NCBI RefSeq assembly: GCF_024753565.1
Contig: NZ_JANTPT010000001.1
Coordinates: 1,197,969-1,261,968 of the forward strand
Reading direction: 5' to 3'
Source of the DNA: Mechercharimyces sp. CAU 1602
Lineage (GTDB): Bacteria; Bacillota; Bacilli; Thermoactinomycetales; JANTPT01
DNA length: 64,000 nt
This document shows positions 7,980 to 16,148 of the stretch, in pieces. Below the pieces are notes generated by a model. That model worked only from the letters and a program-made list of their open reading frames with translations. It made no database searches and was not told where the DNA came from. Made by a program: the position numbers and the translations under genes. Within the stretch, counting starts at the first letter, position 1; the number at the start of each line of letters is the position of its first letter.

Positions 7980-9323
7980 TTAATAAAGCGATAAATACTG
8001 CTCTCGCTCCCAAGGATGTACTTGCGTACGGAACATATCCCATTCAATCTCTTTCGCTTCTACAAAATGCTGGAAGGCATGATCGCCCAGTGCATCACGA
8101 ATCACTTTACTCTCCTTAAGTGCATCCAGCGCTTCAGCTAGCGTAGAAGGTAAACTTTCGATTCCTGCATCCTTCCGTTCTGATTCATCCATCACATAAA
8201 TATTGCGATCAGTCTGTTCTGGCAGATCTAACTCGTTTTTAATTCCATCTAGTCCTGCTTTAAGCATAACCGCTAAGGCTAAATACGGATTAGCTGCAGG
8301 ATCAGGATTACGCAATTCAATCCGTGTGCTCATCCCTCGAGATGCCGGAACCCGCACTAATGGACTTCGGTTCTTCGGTGACCACGCTACATAGCAAGGA
8401 GCTTCAAAACCGGGAACCAAACGCTTATATGAGTTAACAACCGGATTGGTAACAGCAGCAAACGCGCGTGCATGTTTTAATATACCCGCTAAATATTGGC
8501 GTGCCGTTTTGCTCAAACCAAGCTCATCTTGCTCATCATAAAACGAGTTGACGCTTCCTTTAAATAGAGATTGATGACAATGCATACCTGAACCGTTCAC
8601 ACCATATAGCGGCTTTGGCATAAAAGTAGCGTGCAAACCGTGCTGACGTGCAATGTTTTTAACCATCAGCTTAAACATCTGGATGTTATCAGCCGCTTGC
8701 AGAGCATTGGCATACTTAAAATCGATCTCATGCTGACCTGGGGCCACTTCATGATGAGATGCTTCCACTTCAAATCCCATTTTATCTAGTGTTACCACAA
8801 TTTCACGGCGACAGTTTTCCCCTAAGTCTAAAGGAGCTAAGTCAAAATATCCACCTTTATCATTTAGGCGCATTGTCGGTTCGCCTGCTTCATCCGATTT
8901 AAAGAGGAAAAACTCAGGCTCTGGGCCTACATTCATAGCAGTGAAGCCCATATCGCTCGCTTCGGCCAGCGCTCTTTTTAAAATACCGCGCGGATCGCCA
9001 GCAAATGGCGTACCATCGGCATTGTAAATATCACAAAGCAGACCTGCTACTTTTCCACCTTCTGAATCAGACGACCACGGGAAGATCATCCAAGTGTTTA
9101 AATCAGGGTACAAATACATATCCGATTCTTCAATACGAACAAAACCTTCGATCGAAGAACCATCAAACATCATTTTATTATCAAGGGCTTTCCCCAATTG
9201 ACTGCGTGGTATCTCTACATTCTTGATGGTTCCTAACAAATCACTAAACATCAAGCGAATGTACTGGACATTTTCTCGTTCTACGGAAGCCAAAATTTCA
9301 TCTTTTGTAAAGGTACGTGCCAT
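7980..9323 (-). CDS. glnA: Glutamine synthetase, type I
   Basis: 447 residues. It makes glutamine from glutamate, ammonia and ATP as a dodecamer. Motifs: [17 protein letters not shown] with the Arg used in feedback inhibition of Gram-positive GSI-alpha enzymes, [21 protein letters not shown], and [13 protein letters not shown]. The adenylylation-type insertion of proteobacterial enzymes is absent, and the C-terminus GlnR-type [10 protein letters not shown] fits Bacillus GlnA. A TTG at 9326 is in frame; I prefer the ATG at 9323, preceded by GAGGGG. It follows glnR in one operon (32-base gap) and ends in a strong terminator. In B. subtilis the feedback-inhibited enzyme also controls GlnR and TnrA. 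Confidence 0.98.
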   Translation of the reverse strand: MARTFTKDEILASVERENVQYIRLMFSDLLGTIKNVEIPRSQLGKALDNKMMFDGSSIEGFVRIEESDMYLYPDLNTWMIFPWSSDSEGGKVAGLLCDIYNADGTPFAGDPRGILKRALAEASDMGFTAMNVGPEPEFFLFKSDEAGEPTMRLNDKGGYFDLAPLDLGENCRREIVVTLDKMGFEVEASHHEVAPGQHEIDFKYANALQAADNIQMFKLMVKNIARQHGLHATFMPKPLYGVNGSGMHCHQSLFKGSVNSFYDEQDELGLSKTARQYLAGILKHARAFAAVTNPVVNSYKRLVPGFEAPCYVAWSPKNRSPLVRVPASRGMSTRIELRNPDPAANPYLALAVMLKAGLDGIKNELDLPEQTDRNIYVMDESERKDAGIESLPSTLAEALDALKESKVIRDALGDHAFQHFVEAKEIEWDMFRTQVHPWEREQYLSLY

Positions 9324-9355
9324 CAATGAATTCCCCTCTCAGATAGTAGGTAAGA

Positions 9356-9766
9356 TTAGTGGAAAAAGCGCGCTAAGTCTCCGCGAGTTAAGTGGTTTCT
9401 CTTGCTGGCAGAATCACTGAGTTGTCTTTTCAAGAGCTTATGCAAATCTTCATCTGACATATCTTGTTGCTGTGCTTTCGCATCTACAGAAGATGAAGGC
9501 TCCTGCACGATCGCTTCACCCGAGCGACCTTGTCTCAACATCTCCTTGATTCCCGCAATGTTCACTTTCTTCTCCAACAACGAGCGGATCTCTAGCAAGC
9601 GATCCACATCATGAAACGAAAACAAACGTTGGTTTCCTTGGGTGCGAGAAGGTTGAATGAGCCCTTGTTGCTCATAATAACGAATTTGCCTCGGAGTAAG
9701 CTCGGTCAACTTCGTTATTATGCGCATAGGAAACAAAGGCATACTACGACGGATATCATCGTTCAT
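9356..9766 (-). CDS. glnR: MerR-family nitrogen regulator GlnR
   Basis: 136 residues. The N-terminus IRRSMPLFPMRIITKLTEL plus RQIRYYEQQGLI is near-identical in style to B. subtilis GlnR, with the MerR winged helix at about residues 12-80 and the dimerisation helix after it. The C-terminus ends in DLARFFH, the autoinhibitory tail through which feedback-inhibited GlnA acts in B. subtilis. The ATG at 9766 follows AGGAGG. The gene sits first in the glnRA operon behind a consensus sigma-A promoter carrying one perfect and one degenerate GlnR box, so autorepression is expected. Confidence 0.97.
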   Translation of the reverse strand: MNDDIRRSMPLFPMRIITKLTELTPRQIRYYEQQGLIQPSRTQGNQRLFSFHDVDRLLEIRSLLEKKVNIAGIKEMLRQGRSGEAIVQEPSSSVDAKAQQQDMSDEDLHKLLKRQLSDSASKRNHLTRGDLARFFH

Positions 9767-9798
9767 TCCAACATCCTCCTCTCACTTTCTTCTCTTTC

Positions 9799-9827
9799 AT
9801 TATACTCATCTCCCCTTCTATTGTCAA
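9799..9827 (-). promoter_or_regulatory. Consensus sigma-A promoter of glnRA
   Basis: Minus strand TTGACA, 17 bases, TATAAT: both hexamers are perfect. A degenerate GlnR half-box (TGTCA at 9822-9826, paired with AACCA at 9834-9838) overlaps the -35. Confidence 0.9.
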
Positions 9828-9844
9828 TTTAATAACCAAAATGA

Positions 9845-9861
9845 TGTTAGTTTTTTTTACA
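9845..9861. promoter_or_regulatory. GlnR box upstream of glnRA
   Basis: TGTTA, 7 bases, TTACA fits TGTNA-N7-TNACA. It is centred about 60 bases upstream of the predicted start and abuts the stop codon of the DUF456 gene. With the half-site over the -35 it mirrors the two-operator layout of B. subtilis glnRA. Confidence 0.75.
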
Positions 9862-10344
9862 TCATATCCAAATAAGCAAGAAAAACCAACCAATCATCCC
9901 AAACATAAGGATCCCTTTCATAAAAACACCGCCTAAGAACCCGACGAGAGTACTTCCACCAACCTTTAACGCCTCCTGCCAAGAACGGCGTTTATAGAGT
10001 TCAACCAAAAAAACTGCCACAAATGGACCTACTATCAGCCCTAGTGGCCCTAAAAGGAAAGGAGCAATAATTGCTCCAGCAAGAGCTGACCACATCGCTG
10101 TTCGCGATCCACCTGTGGTACGGGCAGCGACCGCACTGGCGGCATAATCAATCACAATGATCAGCACCGTTAAGATACTCGCGATAATCCAAAAACCTAT
10201 TCCTAATTGTGTCTGATCAATTGCAAAGTGATATACAATAAATGCAACGAGCACAAGCGGACTATCCGGCAACACTGGCAAAAATAAACCTGCAAATGCG
10301 AGGACAAATAACACAGCAATAACGAACCACCAGAATATATCCAT
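9862..10344 (-). CDS. DUF456 small membrane protein (YqgC-like)
   Basis: 160 residues, almost entirely hydrophobic, with four or five membrane segments. The Gly/Pro-rich motif FLPVLPDSPLV near residue 22 and GPLGLIVGPFVAVFLVELYKRR are typical of the DUF456 family. The function is unknown; membership rests on these motifs and on length. It starts 4 bases after the ynbB-like gene ends, so the two are cotranscribed and probably translationally coupled. No terminator is visible before the glnRA promoter, so read-through into glnRA is possible. Confidence 0.8.
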   Translation of the reverse strand: MDIFWWFVIAVLFVLAFAGLFLPVLPDSPLVLVAFIVYHFAIDQTQLGIGFWIIASILTVLIIVIDYAASAVAARTTGGSRTAMWSALAGAIIAPFLLGPLGLIVGPFVAVFLVELYKRRSWQEALKVGGSTLVGFLGGVFMKGILMFGMIGWFFLLIWI

Positions 10345-10348
10345 ATTT

Positions 10349-11623
10349 TTACCCCTTTTTCATTTTTCCTGTTGTCAACATACGATCTAAAGCGATTAAT
10401 ATACCTGCTTTCCCATGTGCATAAGTGAGCCCTCCCTGTAAAAAACCCGTATATGGCGGGCGCAGAGGACCATCGGCCGATAACTCAATACTTGCTCCCT
10501 GCACAAATGTACCTGCTGCCATAATCACGTCATCAGGATATCCTGGCATCGGAGCCGGCACCGGTAACAAGTGCGCATCAATAGGCGAAGCTTCTTGTAT
10601 GCCTTCGCAAAAGGCAATTAGGAGATCACGGTCTTGAAAAGAGATTTGTTGAATAATATCCGTGCGTCCTTCATTCCAACGCGGGGAGGTAGGAAAACCT
10701 GCTCGCTCCAGCATCGCAGCAGAGAACACCGCACTTTTTAATGCTTGACCTACCACATGTGGCGCCAGAAACAATCCCTGAAAATAGTCACGCAGGTAAC
10801 CATAAGTAGCTCCCCCTTCACTGCCAATTCCAGGTGCAACTACTGCCGTAGCAGCCCGCTTAACCCAATGCGCACGTCCAGCGATATAGCCACCCGACTT
10901 GGCCATCCCACCCCCAGGATTTTTAATAAGGGAGCCTGCAATCAGATCTGCGCCTACATGAGTCGGCTCTTCTTCTTCCACAAACTCTCCATAACAATTA
11001 TCAACGAAAATGACTGTTTGAGGGGATGCAGTTCGCACAACGTTTATCATCTCTTTTATTTGTGCAATCGTAAACGAAGGTCGGGCTGCATAGCCTCGTG
11101 AGCGTTGAATAGCTACGCACTGCGGCTTCTCTTGACGTACTGCTTCTCTCACCGCTACTACATCCACCTCACCGGAAGCGGTCAATGCGATTTCGCGATA
11201 ACCAATACCAAAATCAGCTAAAGAGCCTGAGCCATCCTGTTCGTTTCCGATAACCCCTTTCAGCGTATCGTAAGGAGGTCCCGTAATCGACAACAGCTGA
11301 TCCCCTGGACGTAAGACCGCAAATAACGAAGCCGAGATCGCATGTGTTCCTGATACGATATGAGAACGGACCAACGCTTCCTCTGCTCCAAACAACCGGG
11401 CAAAAATACGTTCTAATCGCTCTCTCCCTGCATCATCGTAGCCATAGCCGGTAGAAGGGGCAAGATGATGCTCGCTTACCCCTTCCTCACGAAACGCTTT
11501 TAAGGCACGCATCTGGTGAAGCTCTACTCTTTGGTCAATCTCTTTAAACTTCTCATGGATATGGGCTTCCACTTCCTCTGCCCACCCTTTTAACAATTGG
11601 TTGTTTTGTAAATACGTATACAT
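10349..11623 (-). CDS. ynbB: YnbB-like PLP-dependent enzyme (aluminium-resistance / methionine gamma-lyase-like family)
   Basis: 424 residues, a fold-type I PLP enzyme of the Cys/Met-metabolism class once called aluminium resistance protein. The PLP-lysine neighbourhood AGSLIKNPGGGMAKSGGYIAGR is clear near the middle, as is the cofactor Asp context IFVDNCYGEF. GTHAISASLFAVLRPGD is the usual phosphate-cup region. The physiological reaction is not firmly established for the family. The ATG at 11623 follows AAAGGG. Position after hflX and before glnR matches B. subtilis ynbA-ynbB-glnR. A hairpin separates it from hflX. Confidence 0.9.
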   Translation of the reverse strand: MYTYLQNNQLLKGWAEEVEAHIHEKFKEIDQRVELHQMRALKAFREEGVSEHHLAPSTGYGYDDAGRERLERIFARLFGAEEALVRSHIVSGTHAISASLFAVLRPGDQLLSITGPPYDTLKGVIGNEQDGSGSLADFGIGYREIALTASGEVDVVAVREAVRQEKPQCVAIQRSRGYAARPSFTIAQIKEMINVVRTASPQTVIFVDNCYGEFVEEEEPTHVGADLIAGSLIKNPGGGMAKSGGYIAGRAHWVKRAATAVVAPGIGSEGGATYGYLRDYFQGLFLAPHVVGQALKSAVFSAAMLERAGFPTSPRWNEGRTDIIQQISFQDRDLLIAFCEGIQEASPIDAHLLPVPAPMPGYPDDVIMAAGTFVQGASIELSADGPLRPPYTGFLQGGLTYAHGKAGILIALDRMLTTGKMKKG

Positions 11624-11676
11624 CTAATTCGTCCCTTTACGATAAGTATGATGATGTAACAAAGTTGGCATACAAA

Positions 11677-11714
11677 CGGCCTTCTTTCGCTGACATGGAC
11701 GAAAAGAAGGCCTA
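11677..11714 (-). terminator. Hairpin after hflX
   Basis: GGCCTTCTTTCG pairs with CGAAAAGAAGGCC (11679-11712) with one bulge. The T tract after it is weak (CGTTTGT), so it may be a leaky terminator between hflX and ynbB. Confidence 0.55.
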
Positions 11715-11766
11715 CAATAGAACTAACCTTAAACTGGAACCAGTGATACAATAACACTCTCCCCGT

Positions 11767-13017
11767 CTACTGCAATTGAATATGCGATTTCATCTCAGGA
11801 GATAAGCGCTCAAATTGCTCCGCTGGTAGCGTAAATGAAATTTCCATTGTGAGCCCCGTTACCTCAGACTCAATAATATCTGCTTGTTGGTATAAAGAAG
11901 AGATCCACTCTCCACGCTCAACAGGAAGTTTAGCTAACCCTTTTACCTGCTGTTGATGGAGTATTTCATCGATGCGCTCTGCCAACCGTAACAGATCCAT
12001 ACTTGAAAAAGCGGAAACAGAAATCGATTCCCCTTCAGGAGTCAATACCTCTGAGTGTGTTTGATCCGCTTTATTCAGCACAGTTAACACAGGTACATGA
12101 GATGCCCCCAACTCTTCCAACACTTGTGTTACCACCTTCATTTGCGCATCCGCCTCTGCGTGACTTTGATCCACAACATGAAGAAGAAGATCCGCTTCTG
12201 TCACTTGTTCTAAGGTGGAACGGAATGCCGCGATCAGGTCATGCGGAAGGTCGCGAATAAATCCAACCGTATCTGTTAACATGATGGTTTCCTTAGAAGG
12301 GAGCTCAAAGAAACGAGATGTGGGATCCAGTGTGGCAAATAATTGATTTTCCGCTAAGACGTCAGCATTGGTCAGTTGGTTGAGCAAAGAGGACTTCCCC
12401 GCGTTTGTATACCCTACCAATGCTACTTGTAAAATATCCATTTTACGACGTCGACTGCGATGAAGCAGACGATGCCGCTTCACTTTCTCCAGCTGCTCCT
12501 TCAACTCACTAATACGTCTGCGTATATGTCGACGATCTACTTCTAACTTCTTCTCACCCGGGCCTCGAGTTCCGATACCGCCACCAGTCCGCGATAAACC
12601 TTGGCGAGAACCTACTAATCGAGGCAACATATACTGCATTTGAGCCAATTCAACTTGAATACGCCCTTCATGCGTCTGCGCTCGCATTGCAAAAATATCG
12701 AGGATTAATTGTGTTCGATCCACTATTTTACATGGGATTGCCTGCTCCAAATTACGTAATTGCGCAGGAGAAAGCTCTTGCAGAAAAATGACTACGTCCG
12801 CCTCATGTTCCTCAACAGCCTCCACGATTTCCGCCACTTTCCCCTTGCCCACCAATGTGACTCGATCCGGTTTCTCACGTATCTGCACCACTTGATGAAC
12901 AACTTCAGCTTGTGCTGTATCCGCTAAACGCGTTAACTCTTCTAAAGCGGATTCCAATTCAGCTTGTTGGGCACGCGTACTAGTCCCCACCACAATTGCT
13001 ATTTCGATGGCCACCAT
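11767..13017 (-). CDS. hflX: HflX-family ribosome-associated GTPase
   Basis: 416 residues. HflX binds the 50S subunit and splits or rescues stalled ribosomes, notably under heat stress. The N-terminal HflX domain (about 1-180) has FLQELSPAQLRNLEQ, the glycine-rich GTRGPGEKKLE linker segment, and a basic coiled coil. The G domain from about 195 has P-loop GYTNAGKSSLLN, switch II DTVGFIRDLPHDLI and NKAD. The initiation site is ambiguous: AAGGAG runs directly into ATG-GTG, leaving poor spacing for either codon, and I keep the ATG. It is flanked by spoVK upstream and ynbB downstream, as in B. subtilis (ynbA). Confidence 0.95.
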   Translation of the reverse strand: MVAIEIAIVVGTSTRAQQAELESALEELTRLADTAQAEVVHQVVQIREKPDRVTLVGKGKVAEIVEAVEEHEADVVIFLQELSPAQLRNLEQAIPCKIVDRTQLILDIFAMRAQTHEGRIQVELAQMQYMLPRLVGSRQGLSRTGGGIGTRGPGEKKLEVDRRHIRRRISELKEQLEKVKRHRLLHRSRRRKMDILQVALVGYTNAGKSSLLNQLTNADVLAENQLFATLDPTSRFFELPSKETIMLTDTVGFIRDLPHDLIAAFRSTLEQVTEADLLLHVVDQSHAEADAQMKVVTQVLEELGASHVPVLTVLNKADQTHSEVLTPEGESISVSAFSSMDLLRLAERIDEILHQQQVKGLAKLPVERGEWISSLYQQADIIESEVTGLTMEISFTLPAEQFERLSPEMKSHIQLQ

Positions 13018-13097
13018 CTCCTTCTATAAAAAACCATTACTTACGCTAGAGTATACCACGAATAAATGATTTATTGCGCAAAAGGATTGTAAAAGAT

Positions 13098-14036
13098 CTA
13101 TTCTACTATATCTTCAGGTAAAATCATCATTAATGTGTCCCTTGAAGGGTCTCGTTCCTGTAATAAGCGAACCGCCTGTTGACGAATCGCTTGCTCTACC
13201 AAATTACGGACAGTACGAGCATTACCAAAAGAGAGGCGTCCCCCCTCCTTCCGTCTATATATCATGGTAGCCAGCTTCTCTTTAGCTGCTCGTGCTAGGA
13301 TATACTCCCGCCTATTCACCATTTCCTCAGCAATCTGCACCAACTCCCCCACCGTAAAGTCAGGAAAATGAAGCTGCAAAGGAAAACGCGAAGGCAGCCC
13401 TGGATTGGCATTCATAAACCTCTTCATCTCATCTGAGTACCCTGCCAATATTAAGATAAAGTGATTATGATGATCTTCCATCGCTTTTACAAGCGTGTCG
13501 ATGGCTTCTTTCCCAAAATCCTGCTCCCCACCCCGAATGAGTGAGTACGCTTCATCGATAAAGAGAATTCCGCCTTGCGCACGTTTCACTTGTTCCCTTG
13601 TTTTTTGTGCCGTATGTCCTATATATTCCCCGACTAAATCAGCACGCTCTGCCTCAATCAGATGTCCTTCTGTTAAAACTTCCATCTCTTTCATCATTTC
13701 GCTCATCATCCGAGCCACCGTCGTTTTACCCGTCCCTGGATTCCCAGTAAAAACCATATGCAACACCTGCTGTTCTGCTGACAAACCGGCAGCAGCACGG
13801 TAACGGTTCACTTCCAACCATGCATATATCTCTTGAATAAACTCCTTTACATGTTGTAATCCTACCAGCTCTTCTAAGCGGTGGATACAACGCTGCAGCG
13901 GAAGGTGATGCTCTTCTTTGAGCGCTTCTGATAACGCGAGTGGTTTCTCCTCCACACTTGCCGGAATAGGGGGTAAACTGTGTTCCCACACGACCTGAAT
14001 GCGGTTAGATGCCCGTGTGATCACTCGTTGGCTCAT
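13098..14036 (-). CDS. spoVK: Stage V sporulation protein K, AAA+ ATPase
   Basis: 312 residues. SpoVK is a CbxX/CfqX-type AAA+ ATPase needed for spore maturation. Walker A GNPGTGKTTVARMM, Walker B GGILFIDEAYSL, sensor region LILAGY and an arginine-finger context NPGLPSRFP are all visible, and the length fits. A GTG at 14045 is in frame, but GAGG sits 8 bases before the ATG at 14036, so I start there. It has its own upstream region containing a hairpin, and hfq ends in a separate terminator. A sporulation-sigma promoter is expected, but I could not pick one convincingly. Confidence 0.95.
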   Translation of the reverse strand: MSQRVITRASNRIQVVWEHSLPPIPASVEEKPLALSEALKEEHHLPLQRCIHRLEELVGLQHVKEFIQEIYAWLEVNRYRAAAGLSAEQQVLHMVFTGNPGTGKTTVARMMSEMMKEMEVLTEGHLIEAERADLVGEYIGHTAQKTREQVKRAQGGILFIDEAYSLIRGGEQDFGKEAIDTLVKAMEDHHNHFILILAGYSDEMKRFMNANPGLPSRFPLQLHFPDFTVGELVQIAEEMVNRREYILARAAKEKLATMIYRRKEGGRLSFGNARTVRNLVEQAIRQQAVRLLQERDPSRDTLMMILPEDIVE

Positions 14037-14060
14037 CTGGTTCACCTCTTACGATTCTAA

Positions 14061-14090
14061 TGGGCTCCTCTATATATACGCAGGAGCCCA
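14061..14090. repeat. Inverted repeat between hfq and spoVK
   Basis: TGGGCTCCT and AGGAGCCCA flank a 12-base AT-rich loop. There is no T tract on the minus strand, so it may be a second, weak terminator or a leader hairpin for spoVK. Confidence 0.5.
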
Positions 14091-14106
14091 TTCGTTGGTG
14101 AACATA

Positions 14107-14135
14107 TGAAAAAACCAAGTGAAGTCACTTGGTTT
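14107..14135 (-). terminator. Terminator of hfq
   Basis: AAACCAAGTGA/TCACTTGGTTT stem abutting the hfq stop, followed on the minus strand by TTTTTTC. Confidence 0.85.
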
Positions 14136-14389
14136 TATTTCTCGTTATCGTTATCTTCTTGGTTGCTATTCGCCATCAAATTTACAGGGCGAACAGGCGT
14201 AAAGGTTGAAATCGCATGCTTATATACCATTTGTTGTTTGCCTTCACTTTCAATACAGATCGTGAAGTTATCAAATCCACGCACAATCCCTCTAAGTTGG
14301 AAGCCATTAACCAAGTATATTGTGACAGGAATTGAATCTTTACGAATCTGGTTCAAAAATGTATCTTGGATATTAATCGTTTGTTTCAA
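14135..14389 (-). CDS. hfq: RNA chaperone Hfq
   Basis: 84 residues. Hfq is a hexameric Sm-like protein that binds sRNAs and mRNAs. Sm1 motif [32 protein letters not shown] is present in shortened Gram-positive form, and Sm2 reads VYKHAISTF, carrying the YKHAIS core. A short acidic tail follows. The start codon is TTG at 14389, well placed 9 bases after AGGAGG. It follows miaA with a gap of about 40 bases, the conserved miaA-hfq pairing, and ends the long mutS-to-hfq cluster. Confidence 0.96.
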   Translation of the reverse strand: MKQTINIQDTFLNQIRKDSIPVTIYLVNGFQLRGIVRGFDNFTICIESEGKQQMVYKHAISTFTPVRPVNLMANSNQEDNDNEK

Positions 14390-14428
14390 CGCTGATTACC
14401 TCCTATGTACGTTTGGCACTCGTTTACT

Positions 14429-15364
14429 CTATTCTCTGTGTGCAAGAAAATCCCCTGCAATCAAAGAGGTAATTTCTTGTTGAAAATCACTTGCTGTGCA
14501 ATCAAACCAATGGATTTCATCCATTCGACGGAACCAAGAGAGTTGGCGTTTAGCAAACTTACGGGTGCCCCGCTTAATTCGCTCAATCGCCTCATCCAGG
14601 GAAATCTCTCCAGCTAAATGCTGCATGATCTCTTTATATCCCAATGCTTGCATCGAAGTCAACTCGCGACCATACCCCTGAGCATACAATGCCCTTACCT
14701 CTTGTAATAATCCAGCCGCAATCATATGATCGACACGCTCGTTGATCCGTTTATATAAAAGTTCACGCGGCATCGTCAAACCAAGAAAAAGAATATCGTA
14801 AGGCGGTTTCTGCTGCACTTGTTGAGCAGAAAATGGCTTTCCTGTGTTAGCGATCACTTCTAGTGCACGAATGACCCGTCTACGATCGTTAGGATGAAGA
14901 CGCATCGCTGTCACTTCATCTTGTTCTTGTAACTTTCGCCACAGCGCTTCATTACCTTCTTTCTCCGCAAAATCATTCCATTTAGCGCGCAAAGCCACGT
15001 CTTCTTCTATATTAGGTAGACGATAGCCATGAGTGACCGCCTGAATATACAGCCCCGTCCCTCCTACCAGCATAGGAAGGTGGGAGCGGGCATGAATAGC
15101 CGCAATCGCCTCATATGCATGCTTTTGAAATTCTTCTACCGAAAAAGATTCATCTGGATTAACCAAATCTAAGAGATGATGGCGCACTTGCTGTTGCTCT
15201 TTCTGCGATGCTTTGGCCGTTCCAACATCCATCCCTCGATATACCTGCATGGAATCACCAGAGAGGATCTCTCCATTAAATTTTTCTGCTAAATGTAAAC
15301 TTAAGTTTGTTTTACCCACCGCTGTCGGCCCAACCAAAACGAGCAACTTTCCCTTCGTCTGCAT
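14429..15364 (-). CDS. miaA: tRNA dimethylallyltransferase MiaA
   Basis: 311 residues. It adds the isopentenyl group to A37 of tRNAs reading UNN codons, the step before the methylthiolation by MiaB (also in this window). P-loop GPTAVGKTNLSL near the N-terminus, then SGDSMQVYRGMDVGTAK, LVGGTGLYIQAV and FAKRQLSWFRR are diagnostic. The ATG at 15364 overlaps the preceding methyltransferase stop as TGATG and follows GAGGAGG, so translation is probably coupled. An in-frame GTG one codon upstream is less likely. Confidence 0.97.
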   Translation of the reverse strand: MQTKGKLLVLVGPTAVGKTNLSLHLAEKFNGEILSGDSMQVYRGMDVGTAKASQKEQQQVRHHLLDLVNPDESFSVEEFQKHAYEAIAAIHARSHLPMLVGGTGLYIQAVTHGYRLPNIEEDVALRAKWNDFAEKEGNEALWRKLQEQDEVTAMRLHPNDRRRVIRALEVIANTGKPFSAQQVQQKPPYDILFLGLTMPRELLYKRINERVDHMIAAGLLQEVRALYAQGYGRELTSMQALGYKEIMQHLAGEISLDEAIERIKRGTRKFAKRQLSWFRRMDEIHWFDCTASDFQQEITSLIAGDFLAHRE

Positions 15365-16146
15365 CACTTCCCCTCCTCAGTCTCAATCACCGCCAGTGCA
15401 TAGCGCTTCGATTCTTTCACGATAGTAAAGCCTAAGCGCTCAAACTCCGAGCTTCCTGTTCTCTCTTTTAACACCACTTTGCGGCGTGCTACTCGAATAG
15501 CTTCTTTCACGGCTCCATCATCAAGGGGTTGAGGGTTAGCGAGTTGCTTTAATGACTGCATAGCGGGTGATTTTTTCACAGTCTGGCGAAACATCGGATC
15601 GAAGAGTATGACATCGTACGCGTTATCCTCACATTGGGCGAGGTAGGAAGTGTAGTCAGCACAAATCACCTGTACCCGCTCCATCGCTTCCTTTAACGAA
15701 TTCCGTTCTGTTCTATATTGCTTTAACCCATGGGCAACAATCGTAGCGATCACAGGCTGGCTCTCTACACCCACCACACGTCCACTGCTACCCACAACAT
15801 GAGCAGCTACCACTGCGTCCGCCCCCATGCCTAAGGTGCAGTCTAAAACTTCATCTCCTTCTTCGATTCCCGCTACTTGTATCAAGCTATCATTTCCCGT
15901 CTGTTTCCATTGCTTTACCCGTAATGCGGCCAAGTTAGGATGAAAGAAAAATGAGTCTCCACTCCGTTCCTGCCACCGTATTTGTTGATTAGCTACGAGC
16001 AATGCCTGCTCAGCCTCTTGTAAATCTAACAACTCTACTATACTGTGTCTTTGTCTCTCTATATAAGGGATGCGCAGTCGCTGTGCTAGCTCTTCCGCCA
16101 AAGCGATATCCTTCGTCTGTGCCTTCATTGATGTCGTAACGAGCAC
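15364..16146 (-). CDS. Class I SAM-dependent methyltransferase (RsmJ-like)
   Basis: 260 residues. A SAM-binding motif I is present (VLDCTLGMGADAVVAA) and a motif IV of the form ILFDPMFR, followed by LANPQPLDDGAVKEAIRVARRKVVLKER. This resembles the RsmJ/DUF548 group of 16S rRNA methyltransferases and the Bacillus YpiP-like proteins. The substrate is not known here. Its N-terminus LVTTSMKAQT fits that family, which supports the GTG at 16146, only 3 bases after mutL. It overlaps miaA at the 3' end, so mutL, this gene and miaA form one coupled unit. Confidence 0.8.
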   Translation of the reverse strand: MLVTTSMKAQTKDIALAEELAQRLRIPYIERQRHSIVELLDLQEAEQALLVANQQIRWQERSGDSFFFHPNLAALRVKQWKQTGNDSLIQVAGIEEGDEVLDCTLGMGADAVVAAHVVGSSGRVVGVESQPVIATIVAHGLKQYRTERNSLKEAMERVQVICADYTSYLAQCEDNAYDVILFDPMFRQTVKKSPAMQSLKQLANPQPLDDGAVKEAIRVARRKVVLKERTGSSEFERLGFTIVKESKRYALAVIETEEGK

Positions 16147-16148
16147 CC

